Shown here: piece by piece, positions 10,131-19,439 of the stretch
Numbering within the stretch: the first letter of the stretch is position 1
How the letters are laid out: each line of letters starts with the position of its first letter
Assembly: GCF_013407835.1 (NCBI RefSeq)
Contig: NZ_JACCBI010000001.1
Location: 496,001-560,000 of the forward strand
Source of the DNA: Agromyces atrinae
GTDB lineage: Bacteria; Actinomycetota; Actinomycetes; Actinomycetales; Microbacteriaceae
Direction: 5' to 3'
Length of the DNA: 64,000 nucleotides
The notes under the pieces: generated by a model
What the model was told of the DNA's origin: nothing
Databases searched by the model: none
Seen by the model: only the letters and a program-made list of their open reading frames with translations
Translations under genes and position numbers: made by a program

Positions 10131-10790
10131 TCAGGCCGAGTCGTCCTCGCCGTCATCCGTCATGTGGCGCGCCTCGACGCGCTGAAGGATCTTCTTCACG
10201 CCGAACACGACGAGGAGGAAGACGACGATGATGCCGACGAAGATGTACCCGGCGTAGTGCAGGTCGTCGGCGAGGTCGCGGTAGCTGCCGGCGGCGAGAG
10301 CGCCCACGCTCACGTAGGCGAACGCCCAGATGATGCACGCGGGCACCGTCCACGCCATGAAGCGCCGGTAACGCATCGTGCTCATGCCGACGGTCAGCGG
10401 GATGAGCGAGTGCAGCACGGGCAGGAATCGTGAGATGAAGACCGCGATGCCGCCACGACGGTCGAGGTAGCGCTGGGCCTTCGCCCAGTTCTCCTCGCCG
10501 ATGCGTCGACCGAGGCGCGAGTGCAGGATGCGCGGGCCGAAGAAGCGGCCGAGAGCGAAGCCGAACGATTCGCCGAGGAGCGCTCCGACGACGACTGTGA
10601 CGACGAGGACGAAGTACTCGACGGGCCCGTCGACGGCGGTGCTCGCGACGATGACGACGGTGTCGCCCGGCACGATGAGGCCGATGAGGACGGACGTCTC
10701 GAGCATGATGCCGATGCCCGCGAGGACGGTGCGCAGTACCGGGTCGACTGATTGAACGGTGTCCAGAATCCAGGTGAGCAGCTCGTTCAC
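10131..10790 (-). CDS. DedA family membrane protein
   Basis: This 219-residue polytopic protein carries DedA/SNARE-associated motifs: GLIVPGDTVVIVAS, LLGESFGFALGRFFG, and FISRFLPVLHSLIPLTVG (the conserved FxRFxP motif). Members act in lipid scrambling or undecaprenyl-phosphate recycling. The GTG start at 10790 (VNELLTWIL) is inside a long open frame; TACCCT ends 6 nt upstream, suggesting a leaderless message. The C-terminus is an acidic tail (DDGEDDSA). Confidence 0.88.
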   Translation of the reverse strand: MNELLTWILDTVQSVDPVLRTVLAGIGIMLETSVLIGLIVPGDTVVIVASTAVDGPVEYFVLVVTVVVGALLGESFGFALGRFFGPRILHSRLGRRIGEENWAKAQRYLDRRGGIAVFISRFLPVLHSLIPLTVGMSTMRYRRFMAWTVPACIIWAFAYVSVGALAAGSYRDLADDLHYAGYIFVGIIVVFLLVVFGVKKILQRVEARHMTDDGEDDSA

Positions 10791-10807
10791 TCTTCGAGGG
10801 TACGGGG

Positions 10808-11734
10808 TCAGAGGAGCAGAAGCAGGAAGACCGTCGGTGCGATCACGATGAGTGAGGCGATTCCCAGGACGAGCCCCCGGGCAGCCCGACCGAGCGGAGC
10901 GCGTGTGCCGTCGAGGCGGTTCGCCCGCAGTTCGAGGGCGGTGCGGTCGACCGAGCGACCGGCTCCACCCGACGCATCGGGCGCGTCCCACGCGTCGCCG
11001 ACGCGGGCGATGGCACGAGCGAGGGTCGCCTTCGACACCGTGCGGGTCGCTTCGTCGTCGGCGAGCATCTCGACGAGACCCGCGACGGCGAACTCCGCTC
11101 GATTCGCGATGGGGAACCAGGGGAGTGCCGTGTTCCACGCCTGGAACGCGAGCAGCACGAGGTGGTGGTACTGACGCAGATGGCTGCGCTCGTGGGCGAG
11201 GACGGCATCGAGTTCGTCGTCGTCCAACAGGTCGACGAGTCCGTTCGAGAGCACCGTCACGGTGCGGACCCCGGGTACGCAGTACGCGAGCGGCGCGGGG
11301 TGATCGAGCACGCGCGTGCTGGGTCGCTCGGTCATCGGCGAGCTGAGGATGCCGACGAGAGCGTGGTGGCGTCGGCGTCGGCGTTCCGTGCGGATGACGG
11401 TCTGCGCGAGGTTCAGGAAGAGGTGGGCGCCGAGGATGACGGCGCCGCTCAGCGCGAGCATCTGGACGACGCCGATGGGAGCGGGCAAGGGACCGTGGAA
11501 GGCGGCCTCGGCGAAGATCGGGATCGCCTCGAGCAAGCCGTCGTCGAGCGGGAGGATGCCGAAGCCGAGCAACGCCCCGATCATCGAGAGTCCGCCGCCG
11601 AGGGCGATCGCCTGCCAGAGCGCGAGCGCGACACCGGGGGAGCGCGCCGTCCACTCGGCCCGCGACAGGATGATGGGTGCCGGCCAGGCGAGCACGATGG
11701 CGAGGCTGGCGATGAGGGCGCAGGCGAGCTGCAT
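10808..11734 (-). CDS. M56 family zinc metallopeptidase (BlaR1/MecR1-like protease domain)
   Basis: This 308-residue membrane protein has at least four hydrophobic segments and a zinc-protease motif HERSH (His181, Glu182, His185) in LDAVLAHERSHLRQ. It has no C-terminal penicillin-binding sensor domain, so it is the short actinobacterial form. Family members relay a signal by cleaving BlaI-type repressors. It lies 14 bp downstream of the blaI gene and probably works with it. Confidence 0.85.
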   Translation of the reverse strand: MQLACALIASLAIVLAWPAPIILSRAEWTARSPGVALALWQAIALGGGLSMIGALLGFGILPLDDGLLEAIPIFAEAAFHGPLPAPIGVVQMLALSGAVILGAHLFLNLAQTVIRTERRRRRHHALVGILSSPMTERPSTRVLDHPAPLAYCVPGVRTVTVLSNGLVDLLDDDELDAVLAHERSHLRQYHHLVLLAFQAWNTALPWFPIANRAEFAVAGLVEMLADDEATRTVSKATLARAIARVGDAWDAPDASGGAGRSVDRTALELRANRLDGTRAPLGRAARGLVLGIASLIVIAPTVFLLLLL

Positions 11735-11748
11735 CGGGCAGGCCGGCG

Positions 11749-12102
11749 CTAGCCGAGGAGGCGGCGCAGGGTGTCGGCCTCACGAGACGAGACGGTGTCG
11801 ACGAATCGGGCGAGGGCCGCATCGCGGTCGCCGGCGCCGCCGAGCACTTCGAGCATGAGGTCGGCGGTGTGGTCCTCGCGCGACCGGTCGGCTCGGAAGA
11901 GTCGGGGGCGACGGTCACGGAGCGACGCGACGAACCCCTTCTTCTCGAGGCGGGAGAGCACGGTGAGGATCGTCGTCTGAGCGAGCTCGCGACCCGATCC
12001 GACCGCGGAGAGTCGCGACTGCAGTTCGGTGGCGCTGAGCGGCTCGACGGAGTTCCAGAGGGTCTCCATGATGGAGCGTTCGAGGTCGCCGAGGGTGTTC
12101 AC
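11749..12102 (-). CDS. BlaI/MecI/CopY family transcriptional repressor
   Basis: A 117-residue winged-helix protein beginning MNTLGDLERSIMETLW, with the family motif TTILTVLSRLEKKGFVAS in the DNA-binding helix region and a C-terminal dimerisation segment. BlaI proteins bind TACA/TGTA dyads as dimers and are released by proteolysis. It is divergent from cydABDC, with matching dyads between, so I infer control of itself and perhaps of cytochrome bd. Confidence 0.9.
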   Translation of the reverse strand: MNTLGDLERSIMETLWNSVEPLSATELQSRLSAVGSGRELAQTTILTVLSRLEKKGFVASLRDRRPRLFRADRSREDHTADLMLEVLGGAGDRDAALARFVDTVSSREADTLRRLLG

Positions 12103-12134
12103 ACGAGCAGTTTACCGCGATTCGCGGTCGATGC

Positions 12135-12171
12135 TCTACATGGTGTAGAAATTGCTCTATGCTGCGTAGAG
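12135..12171. promoter_or_regulatory. BlaI-type operator dyads between blaI and cydA
   Basis: The first dyad is TCTACA-TGG-TGTAGA (12135-12149), a TACA-N3-TGTA core like known BlaI/MecI sites. The second is an imperfect copy, CTCTA-N7-TAGAG (12155-12171). They are the only clear dyads in the 112-bp divergent gap and lie about 45-80 bp before cydA. Confidence 0.65.
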
Positions 12172-12214
12172 GAACACTCGAACGTCCCCAGCAGCCGAGC
12201 CGAAACGGGAGAAC

Positions 12215-13627
12215 ATGAACGAGATCCTCGATCCGCTGCTACTCGCTCGTTGGCAGTTCGGTCTGACGACTCTGTACCACTTCCTGTTCGTGCCACTCAC
12301 GATCGGCCTCGTCACGACGACGGCGATCTTCCAGACGGCGTGGGTGCGCACCGACAAGATCATCTACTACCAGCTGACCCGATTCTTCGGCACGATCTTC
12401 CTCATCAACTTCGCCATGGGCGTCGTGACGGGCATCGTGCAGGAGTTCCAGTTCGGAATGAACTGGTCGGAGTACTCCCGCTTCGTCGGTGACGTGTTCG
12501 GCGCCCCCCTCGCGCTCGAGGGCCTCCTCGCCTTCTTCTTCGAAGCGACGTTCATCGGTCTCTGGATCTTCGGCTGGGACAAGCTCCCGCGGAAGCTCCA
12601 CCTCGCGACGATCTGGGCCACCGCCGTCGGCAGCGTGCTCTCGGCGTACTTCATCCTCGCCGCCAACGCGTTCATGCAGAACCCGGTCGGCTTCGAGATC
12701 AACGCCGAGAAGGGCCGCGCCGAACTCACCGACATCGGCGCACTGCTCACGAACCCCGTCGTGCTCGCCGCGTTCCCGCACACGATCGCCGCGGCGTTCA
12801 TGGTCACGGCCGGCCTCATCATCAGCGCGGCCGCGTGGCACCTCGCGCGCAACCAGCACATCGACGTCATGCGTCCCGCGCTCAAGTTCGGACTGTGGAC
12901 GATGATCGTCTCCGGCATCCTCACGACCGTCTTCGGCGACCAGCTGAGCCTCGCGATGGTCGCGACCCAACCGATGAAGATGGCGGCCGCCGAGGCGACG
13001 TACGACACGGTGTGCGGAGCCGATGCCTCGTTCTCGATCTTCACCCTCGGAACCCCCGACGGAACGAGCGAGCTGTTCTCGATCCGAGTGCCCTACCTGC
13101 TCTCTCTGCTGTCGACGCACACGTTCGACGGCTGCGTCGAGGGCATCAACGACCTGCAGGCGCAGTACACCGAACTCTGGGGTCCGGCCGACTACACGCC
13201 CATCATCTGGGTGACCTACTGGTCCTTCCGCTGGATGATCGGCCTCGGCCTCCTCCACATCCTCGTCGCCGTCGTCGGCCTGTGGCTCACCCGCAAGGGA
13301 CGCAGCCCCAAGAACCGCTGGGTCTGGAAGGCCGCGATCTGGTCGTTCCCGCTCTCGCTCCTCGCGATGCTCGTGGGCTGGACCTTCACCGAGATGGGCC
13401 GACAGCCCTGGATCGTGTTCAGCCAGATGATGACCGAATCGGCGGTGTCCCCGAACGTCTCGGGTCTCGAGGTGCTCATCTCGCTCATCGTGTTCACGCT
13501 CATCTACGGCGCTCTCGCCGTCGTCGAGTTCAAACTCATCCTCCGCGCCATCCACCGCGGACCCGTCGAAGCCCCGACCCCCGACCCCGAGACCGGCCGC
13601 GTCGAGCCGGCCACGACCGTCTACTAG
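12215..13627 (+). CDS. cydA: Cytochrome bd ubiquinol oxidase subunit I
   Basis: CydA carries the hemes and quinol site of the high-affinity terminal oxidase in the plasma membrane. The protein has 470 residues and about nine membrane segments. Visible signatures are ARWQFGLTTLYHFLFVPLT (heme-ligand His), the GRQPWIVFSQM motif and a short quinol loop. GGGAGA precedes the ATG. It heads the operon cydABDC. The upstream BlaI-type dyads suggest regulated expression. Confidence 0.96.
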   Translation: MNEILDPLLLARWQFGLTTLYHFLFVPLTIGLVTTTAIFQTAWVRTDKIIYYQLTRFFGTIFLINFAMGVVTGIVQEFQFGMNWSEYSRFVGDVFGAPLALEGLLAFFFEATFIGLWIFGWDKLPRKLHLATIWATAVGSVLSAYFILAANAFMQNPVGFEINAEKGRAELTDIGALLTNPVVLAAFPHTIAAAFMVTAGLIISAAAWHLARNQHIDVMRPALKFGLWTMIVSGILTTVFGDQLSLAMVATQPMKMAAAEATYDTVCGADASFSIFTLGTPDGTSELFSIRVPYLLSLLSTHTFDGCVEGINDLQAQYTELWGPADYTPIIWVTYWSFRWMIGLGLLHILVAVVGLWLTRKGRSPKNRWVWKAAIWSFPLSLLAMLVGWTFTEMGRQPWIVFSQMMTESAVSPNVSGLEVLISLIVFTLIYGALAVVEFKLILRAIHRGPVEAPTPDPETGRVEPATTVY

Positions 13628-13636
13628 GAGCACAGC

Positions 13637-14644
13637 ATGGACCTCGCCACACTCTGGTTCTGGATCGTCGCCTTCCTCTTCGTCGGCTACTTCGTGCTCG
13701 ACGGATTCGACTTCGGCGTCGGCATGTCGCTGCCATTCCTCGGTCGCGACGAGACGGATCGTCGTCAGATCATCAACACCATCGGCCCCGTGTGGGACCT
13801 CAACGAGACCTGGGTGATCGTCGCGGGAGCCTCGCTCTTCGCGGCCTTCCCCGAGTGGTACGCGACGCTCTTCAGCGGCTTCTATCTCGCTCTGCTGCTG
13901 ATCCTCGCGGCACTCATCGGTCGCGGGGTGTCGTTCGAGTACCGGCACCAGCGGCCCGAGTCCGAGTGGAAGGCGTGGTTCGACCGACTCATCGTCATCG
14001 GCTCGGCGCTGCCCGCGCTGCTCTGGGGTGTGGCGTTCGCGAACATCGTGCAGGGCGTGCCCCTCGACGAAGGCCACAACTACACCGGCACCTTCTTCGA
14101 CCTCGTGAACCCGTACGCGCTCCTCGGCGGCGTGACGACCCTGCTCCTCTTCTTCACGCACGGAGTGACCTTCGTCGCACTGAAGACGGACGGTGACCTG
14201 CGGGTGCGCGCCCAGCGCCTCGCTCGCCGGGCCGGTATCATCACGATCGTGATCGCGGCGACCTTCCTCCTCTGGACGGGTCTCGCGTTCGGCACGACGG
14301 CATTCTGGATCCTCGCCGCTGTCGCCGCCGTCGCGCTCATCGCCGCGTGGGTCGCCAACGCGCGCGGTGCCGAGGGCTGGTCGTTCGCCTTCATGGTCGT
14401 CACGATCGCCGCCGCGGTCTTCGGCCTGTTCGCCGCGCTGTTCCCCGCGGTCATGCCCGCCTCGAACGATCCGGCCAACTCGCTCACGATCGCGAACGCG
14501 TCGAGCTCGGAGTACACGCTCACGGTCATGAGCTGGACGGCGCTCATCTTCCTGCCGCTCATCCTCCTCTACCAGGGGTGGACCTACTGGGTGTTCCGCA
14601 AGCGCATCACCCGCGCATCGATCGAGGCCGCCGTCCACTCGTGA
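13637..14644 (+). CDS. cydB: Cytochrome bd ubiquinol oxidase subunit II
   Basis: The 335-residue hydrophobic partner of CydA begins MDLATLWFWIVAFLFVGYFV and has the family signatures LDGFDFGVGM and GPVWDLNETW near the N-terminus. It stabilises the heme core. AGGAGC precedes the ATG, 9 bp after cydA. The stop overlaps the GTG of cydD. Confidence 0.96.
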   Translation: MDLATLWFWIVAFLFVGYFVLDGFDFGVGMSLPFLGRDETDRRQIINTIGPVWDLNETWVIVAGASLFAAFPEWYATLFSGFYLALLLILAALIGRGVSFEYRHQRPESEWKAWFDRLIVIGSALPALLWGVAFANIVQGVPLDEGHNYTGTFFDLVNPYALLGGVTTLLLFFTHGVTFVALKTDGDLRVRAQRLARRAGIITIVIAATFLLWTGLAFGTTAFWILAAVAAVALIAAWVANARGAEGWSFAFMVVTIAAAVFGLFAALFPAVMPASNDPANSLTIANASSSEYTLTVMSWTALIFLPLILLYQGWTYWVFRKRITRASIEAAVHS

Positions 14645-16260
14645 AACCGTTCGACCCCCGACTCCTGACCCACTCGCGGACGGCTTCGCTGACCCTCGCT
14701 GCGGGCGGAGTCGTGGGGCTCGCGCAGACTTTCGCGATCATCGCGTTCGCGTGGGCGCTCGCCCAGCTCGTCGTCGGTGCGATCGAGGGGCGGTTCGAGG
14801 ATGTCACGGGCTACGTCGCCCTGCTCGCGGCAGCGGTGATCGTGCGAGCGACCGCGGCCTGGCTCTGGGACCTGACGGGTCTCGCCGGAGCCGCACGCGT
14901 CAAGGCCGAGCTGCGGAGCGAAGCTCTCGGGGCACTCGATCGGCTCGGGCCGGGCGAGGTCGCGTCGCGGTCGCGCAGCGACCTCGTGACGACACTCGGC
15001 CCGGGACTCGACGCCCTCGACGGGTACTTCGCAGGCTACCTCCCGCAACTCATCCTCACGGCGATCGCGACACCCGTGCTCGTGCTCACGGTGTGGCTCG
15101 CCGACCCGCTCAGCGGCATCATCGTGACCGTCGCGCTTCCGCTCATCCCGATCTTCATGATCCTCATCGGGCTCGCGACCCAGTCGGTGCAGAAGAAGCA
15201 GTGGGATGCGCTGCGCGGACTCGCGCGCTCGTTCCTCGATCTCGTGGGCGGGTTGTCGACCCTCATCGTCTACGGCCGCCAGCACCGGCAGTCGGCGCGC
15301 ATCCGCAGCCTCACCGAGGACTACCGGCGCCGCACGATGGCCGTCCTCCGCGTGACGTTCCTCAGCGGATTCGTGCTCGAACTCGCGGGCAGCCTGTCGG
15401 TCGCCCTCGTCGCCGTGTCGATCGGGCTTCGACTCGTCGAGGGTCAGATGGCCCTCTTCGTCGGTCTCTTCGTGCTCATCCTCACGCCCGAGGTCTTCCT
15501 TCCGGTGCGGAACGTCGGCGCCCGCTTCCACGCGTCGGCCGAGGGGATGACGGCCGCCGACGATCTCTTCGCGGTGATCGAGGCCTCCCGGGCGTCCGTG
15601 CCGACGACAGAGGCTCCCGTCGAGGCATCGGGCGACGAGCGCGGTCTCGTCGTGCGCGACCTGCGCGTCGAACGCGACGGTGTTCCCGTCGTCGACGGAT
15701 TCGATCTCGATGCGGCCCCGGGGTCGATCACGATGCTCATGGGCGAGAGCGGCGCGGGCAAGTCGACGATCGTGGCCGCACTGCTCGGCTTCGCCGCGTC
15801 GACCGGTGAGCGACGCTTCGACGGTCGAACGCTGCGACTCGACGACATCGCGTGGTCGGGCCAGAGCGCGGGACTCGGCGCCGGCACGGTCGCGTCGAAC
15901 ATCGCTCTCGGAGCCGGATCGATCGACCGCGCCCTCGTCGCCCGCTGCGCCGCACGCGTGGCACTCGACGGCCTCGACCCCGAGACCGTGATCGGCTCCG
16001 ACGGCAGCGGACTGTCGGGCGGCCAGGCGGCGCGCGTCGCCGTCGCGCGAGCCCTCTACCGCTGGGAGTCGGCGGGTGCTCGGCTCCTCGTGCTCGACGA
16101 GCCGAGCGCCGCGCTCGACGCCGACACCGAGGCGCAGCTCGGCCGCACGCTCCGCGACGTCGCCGCGAGCGGCGCCGTCGTCCTCGTCGTCACCCACCGT
16201 GAGTCTCTGCTCGAGTACGCCGATGCGATCGTGCGAGTGGGGGAGGACGCCCGTGTCTGA
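14641..16260 (+). CDS. cydD: ABC exporter half-transporter CydD (thiol export, cytochrome bd assembly)
   Basis: This 539-residue fused membrane-ATPase protein has six membrane segments in the first 320 residues, then an ATPase with Walker A MGESGAGKSTIV, signature LSGGQAARVAVARAL and Walker B LLVLDEPSAALD. CydDC exports cysteine/glutathione to the cell exterior and is needed for bd oxidase assembly (family knowledge). GTG 14641 overlaps the cydB stop by 4 nt; the longer frame from 14347 lies in cydB coding sequence. Confidence 0.93.
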   Translation: MKPFDPRLLTHSRTASLTLAAGGVVGLAQTFAIIAFAWALAQLVVGAIEGRFEDVTGYVALLAAAVIVRATAAWLWDLTGLAGAARVKAELRSEALGALDRLGPGEVASRSRSDLVTTLGPGLDALDGYFAGYLPQLILTAIATPVLVLTVWLADPLSGIIVTVALPLIPIFMILIGLATQSVQKKQWDALRGLARSFLDLVGGLSTLIVYGRQHRQSARIRSLTEDYRRRTMAVLRVTFLSGFVLELAGSLSVALVAVSIGLRLVEGQMALFVGLFVLILTPEVFLPVRNVGARFHASAEGMTAADDLFAVIEASRASVPTTEAPVEASGDERGLVVRDLRVERDGVPVVDGFDLDAAPGSITMLMGESGAGKSTIVAALLGFAASTGERRFDGRTLRLDDIAWSGQSAGLGAGTVASNIALGAGSIDRALVARCAARVALDGLDPETVIGSDGSGLSGGQAARVAVARALYRWESAGARLLVLDEPSAALDADTEAQLGRTLRDVAASGAVVLVVTHRESLLEYADAIVRVGEDARV

Positions 16261-17938
16261 CGCCTCGATCTCCGCCGGCGGAGTCCTCCGCCTCGCTCTG
16301 CCCTCGGCACGACGGCTGCTCCCGTCGATCATCGCCGGAGTGTTCTCGGGCGCCTTCACGATCGGACTCGCGGCGTGCGCCGCATGGCTCATCGTGCGCG
16401 CGTCGGAGCAGCCGCCGATCCTCTACCTCTCGATGGCCGTCGTCGGTGTGCGGGCCTTCGCCATCGGGCGTGGAGTGCTGCGCTACCTCGAGCGTCTGAG
16501 CGGGCACGACGCGGCGTTCCGCCAGCTCGGCGACCTCCGGGTGGGCGTCTACGAGCGACTCGTCGCGGTGGCGCCCGACGGTGTGAGGGGCATCCGTCGC
16601 GGCGACCTCCTCTCGCGCCTCGTCGGCGACGTCGACGAGCTGCAGAACCTTCCGGTGCGCGTCGTCCAGCCGCTCGCGAGCGCGGTCGTCGTGGTCGTCG
16701 GTGCCGCGGTGTCGCTCGCCTTCCTCGACATCGGTGCGGCGATCACCGTTCTCGTGCTCCTCGTGCTCGGTGTCGGAGTGTCGGTGCTCCTTCAGCTCGC
16801 GGTCGCGGCCCGGGCCGAGCGGGTGCTCGCACCGCTCCGGGGTGAGCTCGGCGAGCGACTGCTCGAACACGTGTCGCGTTTCGACGTGCTCACCGCATTC
16901 GGTGCGGCGGCTGCCAGCCGTGAGGCCGTCGAGGCGGCCGGCGGCAGGGTGCAGCGGGCGAGCACGCGCGTCGCTCTCGCTGCCGGGCTCTCCGCCGCCG
17001 CGCTCTCGGTCGCCGGTGGAGTCGCCGTCCTCCTCGCGGTGCTCCTCGCCGGTCCGTCGGCGTCGAGCGGACTGCTCGACGGACCCGGGTTCGCCGTCCT
17101 CGTGCTCGTGCCTCTCGCGATCTTCGAGGTCGCGGCGACGATCCCCGCGGTCGCCGGTGCGTGGCGGCTGGCACGCGTCAGTGCCGAACGCGTCGCGACC
17201 GCGGTTCCCGCCGAGGCTCCCGCCGGCATCCCTCGACCGGTCGACGCCCCCTCGTCGGCGGTCGTCGCCCTGCCGTCGCACGGCCCCGTGCTCGAACTGA
17301 CGGGTGCCGGTGCGCACTGGCCATCCGCGAGTGGTCCTGCACTGACCGACGTCGACTTCGCGCTCGACGCGAACGAACGCGTGCTCGTGCGCGGAGCATC
17401 GGGTGCGGGCAAGTCGACCCTCGCACACGTGCTCGTGCGTTTCCTCGACTACACCGGGTCGTACCGCGTCGGCGGTGTCGAGGCGAATCGGCTCGACCCC
17501 GATGAGGTGCGCCGCTCGATCGGACTCTGCGAGCAGCAGCCGTGGCTCTTCGACGACTCGATCAGGCAGAACCTGCTCTTCGCACGCGACACCTCGACCG
17601 ACGACGACCTCTGGACCGTGCTCGATCGCGTCGGGCTCGCCGAGTGGGCACGCGCCCGCGGAGGACTCGACGTCTCGGTCGGCGACCACGGCGCCCTCGT
17701 CTCGGGCGGTCAGGCGCAGCGGCTCTCGCTCGCCCGCGCACTCCTCGCGGACTTCCCGATCCTCGTGCTCGACGAACCGACCGCGAACGTCGACGCTGAG
17801 CGCAGTGCGTCGCTCCTGCGTGAACTCCTGGATGCCGCGCGCGGCCGCTCGGTGGTGCTCGTCTCGCACACCGACGTCGACGCCGAACTCATCGATCGCA
17901 CGGTGACGATCGACGGCGGGCGGCTCGTCGGCGCCTGA
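16253..17938 (+). CDS. cydC: ABC exporter half-transporter CydC
   Basis: The second half-transporter, 561 residues, has a membrane domain followed by an ATPase: Walker A RGASGAGKSTLAHV, signature VSGGQAQRLSLARAL, Walker B ILVLDEPTANVD. The GTG at 16253 follows GGGGGAGG and overlaps the end of cydD by 8 nt, so the two are translated together as a heterodimer. It ends the cyd operon. Confidence 0.93.
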   Translation: MSDASISAGGVLRLALPSARRLLPSIIAGVFSGAFTIGLAACAAWLIVRASEQPPILYLSMAVVGVRAFAIGRGVLRYLERLSGHDAAFRQLGDLRVGVYERLVAVAPDGVRGIRRGDLLSRLVGDVDELQNLPVRVVQPLASAVVVVVGAAVSLAFLDIGAAITVLVLLVLGVGVSVLLQLAVAARAERVLAPLRGELGERLLEHVSRFDVLTAFGAAAASREAVEAAGGRVQRASTRVALAAGLSAAALSVAGGVAVLLAVLLAGPSASSGLLDGPGFAVLVLVPLAIFEVAATIPAVAGAWRLARVSAERVATAVPAEAPAGIPRPVDAPSSAVVALPSHGPVLELTGAGAHWPSASGPALTDVDFALDANERVLVRGASGAGKSTLAHVLVRFLDYTGSYRVGGVEANRLDPDEVRRSIGLCEQQPWLFDDSIRQNLLFARDTSTDDDLWTVLDRVGLAEWARARGGLDVSVGDHGALVSGGQAQRLSLARALLADFPILVLDEPTANVDAERSASLLRELLDAARGRSVVLVSHTDVDAELIDRTVTIDGGRLVGA

Positions 17939-17953
17939 GCCGCGCCCTCGTCC

Positions 17954-17959
17954 TAGGCT
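17954..17959 (+). promoter_or_regulatory. Leaderless -10 box for pabB
   Basis: TAGGCT ends 6 nt before the GTG start at 17966, with no separate ribosome-binding site. Confidence 0.5.
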
Positions 17960-17965
17960 GGGGGA

Positions 17966-19378
17966 GTGAGTGGCCGAGTACGACGAGTGGATGCCGGCGC
18001 GTGGCGCGACCCCGCCGACGTCTTCGCGTCGCTGTTCGGCGGCGAGACGTTCGCGTTCTGGCTCGACTCCGGCCCATATGCCGTCGAGGGAATGAGCTAC
18101 ATCGGCTCCGCCAGTGCATCGTCACAGTTAATTACGGCCGATGTCTCTTCCGGCACGGTGACGACCTCGTGGCCGGAACGCCCCGATCGCGGGATGACGG
18201 TCGAAGCGGCATCCGTCTTCGATGTCCTCGCAGCCGACATCGGCGACGGGCGGGGTGACGGCGGATTCGACCTGGGCTGGGTCGGCTGGTTCGGTTACGA
18301 ACTCGCCGCCGCGACGACGGGTGCTCCCGTGGCCGACGCCCGCACCCCCGACGCGGCCTGGCTGCTCGTCGAACGGATGATCGCCTTCGACCACCGCGCT
18401 CGCACCGTGACGCTCGTCGCGCGCGAGAGCGACGATGCGGAGAGCTGGATCGAGCGCACGAGGGCAGCGCTGCAGGCGGTCGAGCCGCGAGCGCCGCGTG
18501 CGAGACAGCGGTCGACGACTGAGCCGCGGTGGCGGCACGACGCCACGCACTACGCGCAGCTCATCGAACGCGCGCACGAGTCGATCCGCCGAGGCGACGC
18601 GTACCAACTGTGCCTCACGAACGAGATCCGCATCGACATCGCGCCCGATCCGGTCGACGTCTACCTCGACCTCCGCGCGTCGAACCCGGTGCACCACGGG
18701 GGACTGCTGCGCTTCGGAGACATCGCGCTCCTGAGCGCCTCGCCCGAGCAGTTCCTGCACATCGAGCGCGGGATCGTCACGACGAAGCCCATCAAGGGAA
18801 CGCGTCCGCGCGGAGCGTCGGGGGCCGAGGATGCCGCCCTCCGCGACGAACTGCTCGCGAGCGACAAGGAACGCGCCGAGAACGTCATGATCGTCGACCT
18901 CATGCGGAACGACCTCGGTCGCATCGCCGAGCGGGGCTCGGTGACGGTGCCCGTGCTCCTCGACGTCGAGAGTTACTCGAACGTTCATCAGCTCGTGTCG
19001 ACAGTGCGCGCCGAGATCCCGCCGACCGCCGAGCCTCTCGACGTGGTCGCCGCGGCGTTCCCGGCCGGTTCGATGACCGGGGCCCCGAAGATCAGAGCGC
19101 TCTCGATCCTGCACGAGCTCGAGGGCGGTCCGCGCGGCATCTACGCGGGGGCCTTCGGCTATCTGAGCCGCACGGGAGCCGTCGATCTCGCGATGGTCAT
19201 CCGGTCGATCGTGATCGATCCGCACGGTGTGAGCATCGGAACGGGCGGCGGCATCACGGCTCTCTCCGTCGCCGCCGACGAGATCGAGGAGACGCGCGTG
19301 AAGGTGCGAGCGCTGCTCGCCGTGCTCGGCGTGGACGATCGAGACGATCCGGCCGGGCCGAACCCGCTCATTCGGTAG
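17966..19378 (+). CDS. pabB: Aminodeoxychorismate synthase component I (PabB)
   Basis: This 470-residue chorismate-binding enzyme makes 4-amino-4-deoxychorismate for folate synthesis. The core shows [47 protein letters not shown] and [10 protein letters not shown]. The lysine in KPIKGT is the residue used by PabB-type enzymes, where anthranilate synthase TrpE proteins differ, so PabB is preferred. No glutamine amidotransferase partner is adjacent. Leaderless GTG start. Confidence 0.88.
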   Translation: MSGRVRRVDAGAWRDPADVFASLFGGETFAFWLDSGPYAVEGMSYIGSASASSQLITADVSSGTVTTSWPERPDRGMTVEAASVFDVLAADIGDGRGDGGFDLGWVGWFGYELAAATTGAPVADARTPDAAWLLVERMIAFDHRARTVTLVARESDDAESWIERTRAALQAVEPRAPRARQRSTTEPRWRHDATHYAQLIERAHESIRRGDAYQLCLTNEIRIDIAPDPVDVYLDLRASNPVHHGGLLRFGDIALLSASPEQFLHIERGIVTTKPIKGTRPRGASGAEDAALRDELLASDKERAENVMIVDLMRNDLGRIAERGSVTVPVLLDVESYSNVHQLVSTVRAEIPPTAEPLDVVAAAFPAGSMTGAPKIRALSILHELEGGPRGIYAGAFGYLSRTGAVDLAMVIRSIVIDPHGVSIGTGGGITALSVAADEIEETRVKVRALLAVLGVDDRDDPAGPNPLIR

Positions 19379-19381
19379 GCT
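19376..19381 (+). promoter_or_regulatory. Probable -10 box for leuS
   Basis: TAGGCT overlaps the pabB stop codon and lies 58 nt before the leuS start, leaving a short leader in which no attenuator is evident. Confidence 0.35.
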
Positions 19382-19439
19382 GGATGGCCGGGTCCGTTAC
19401 GCACGTCGACCCGGAGAACCCACCACGATTGAGAGTCCT

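Noticed and set aside
12239..14638. A 799-codon minus-strand frame across cydA and cydB
   Set aside because: Antisense shadow with extreme His/Glu/Arg content; the plus-strand cyd genes are clear.
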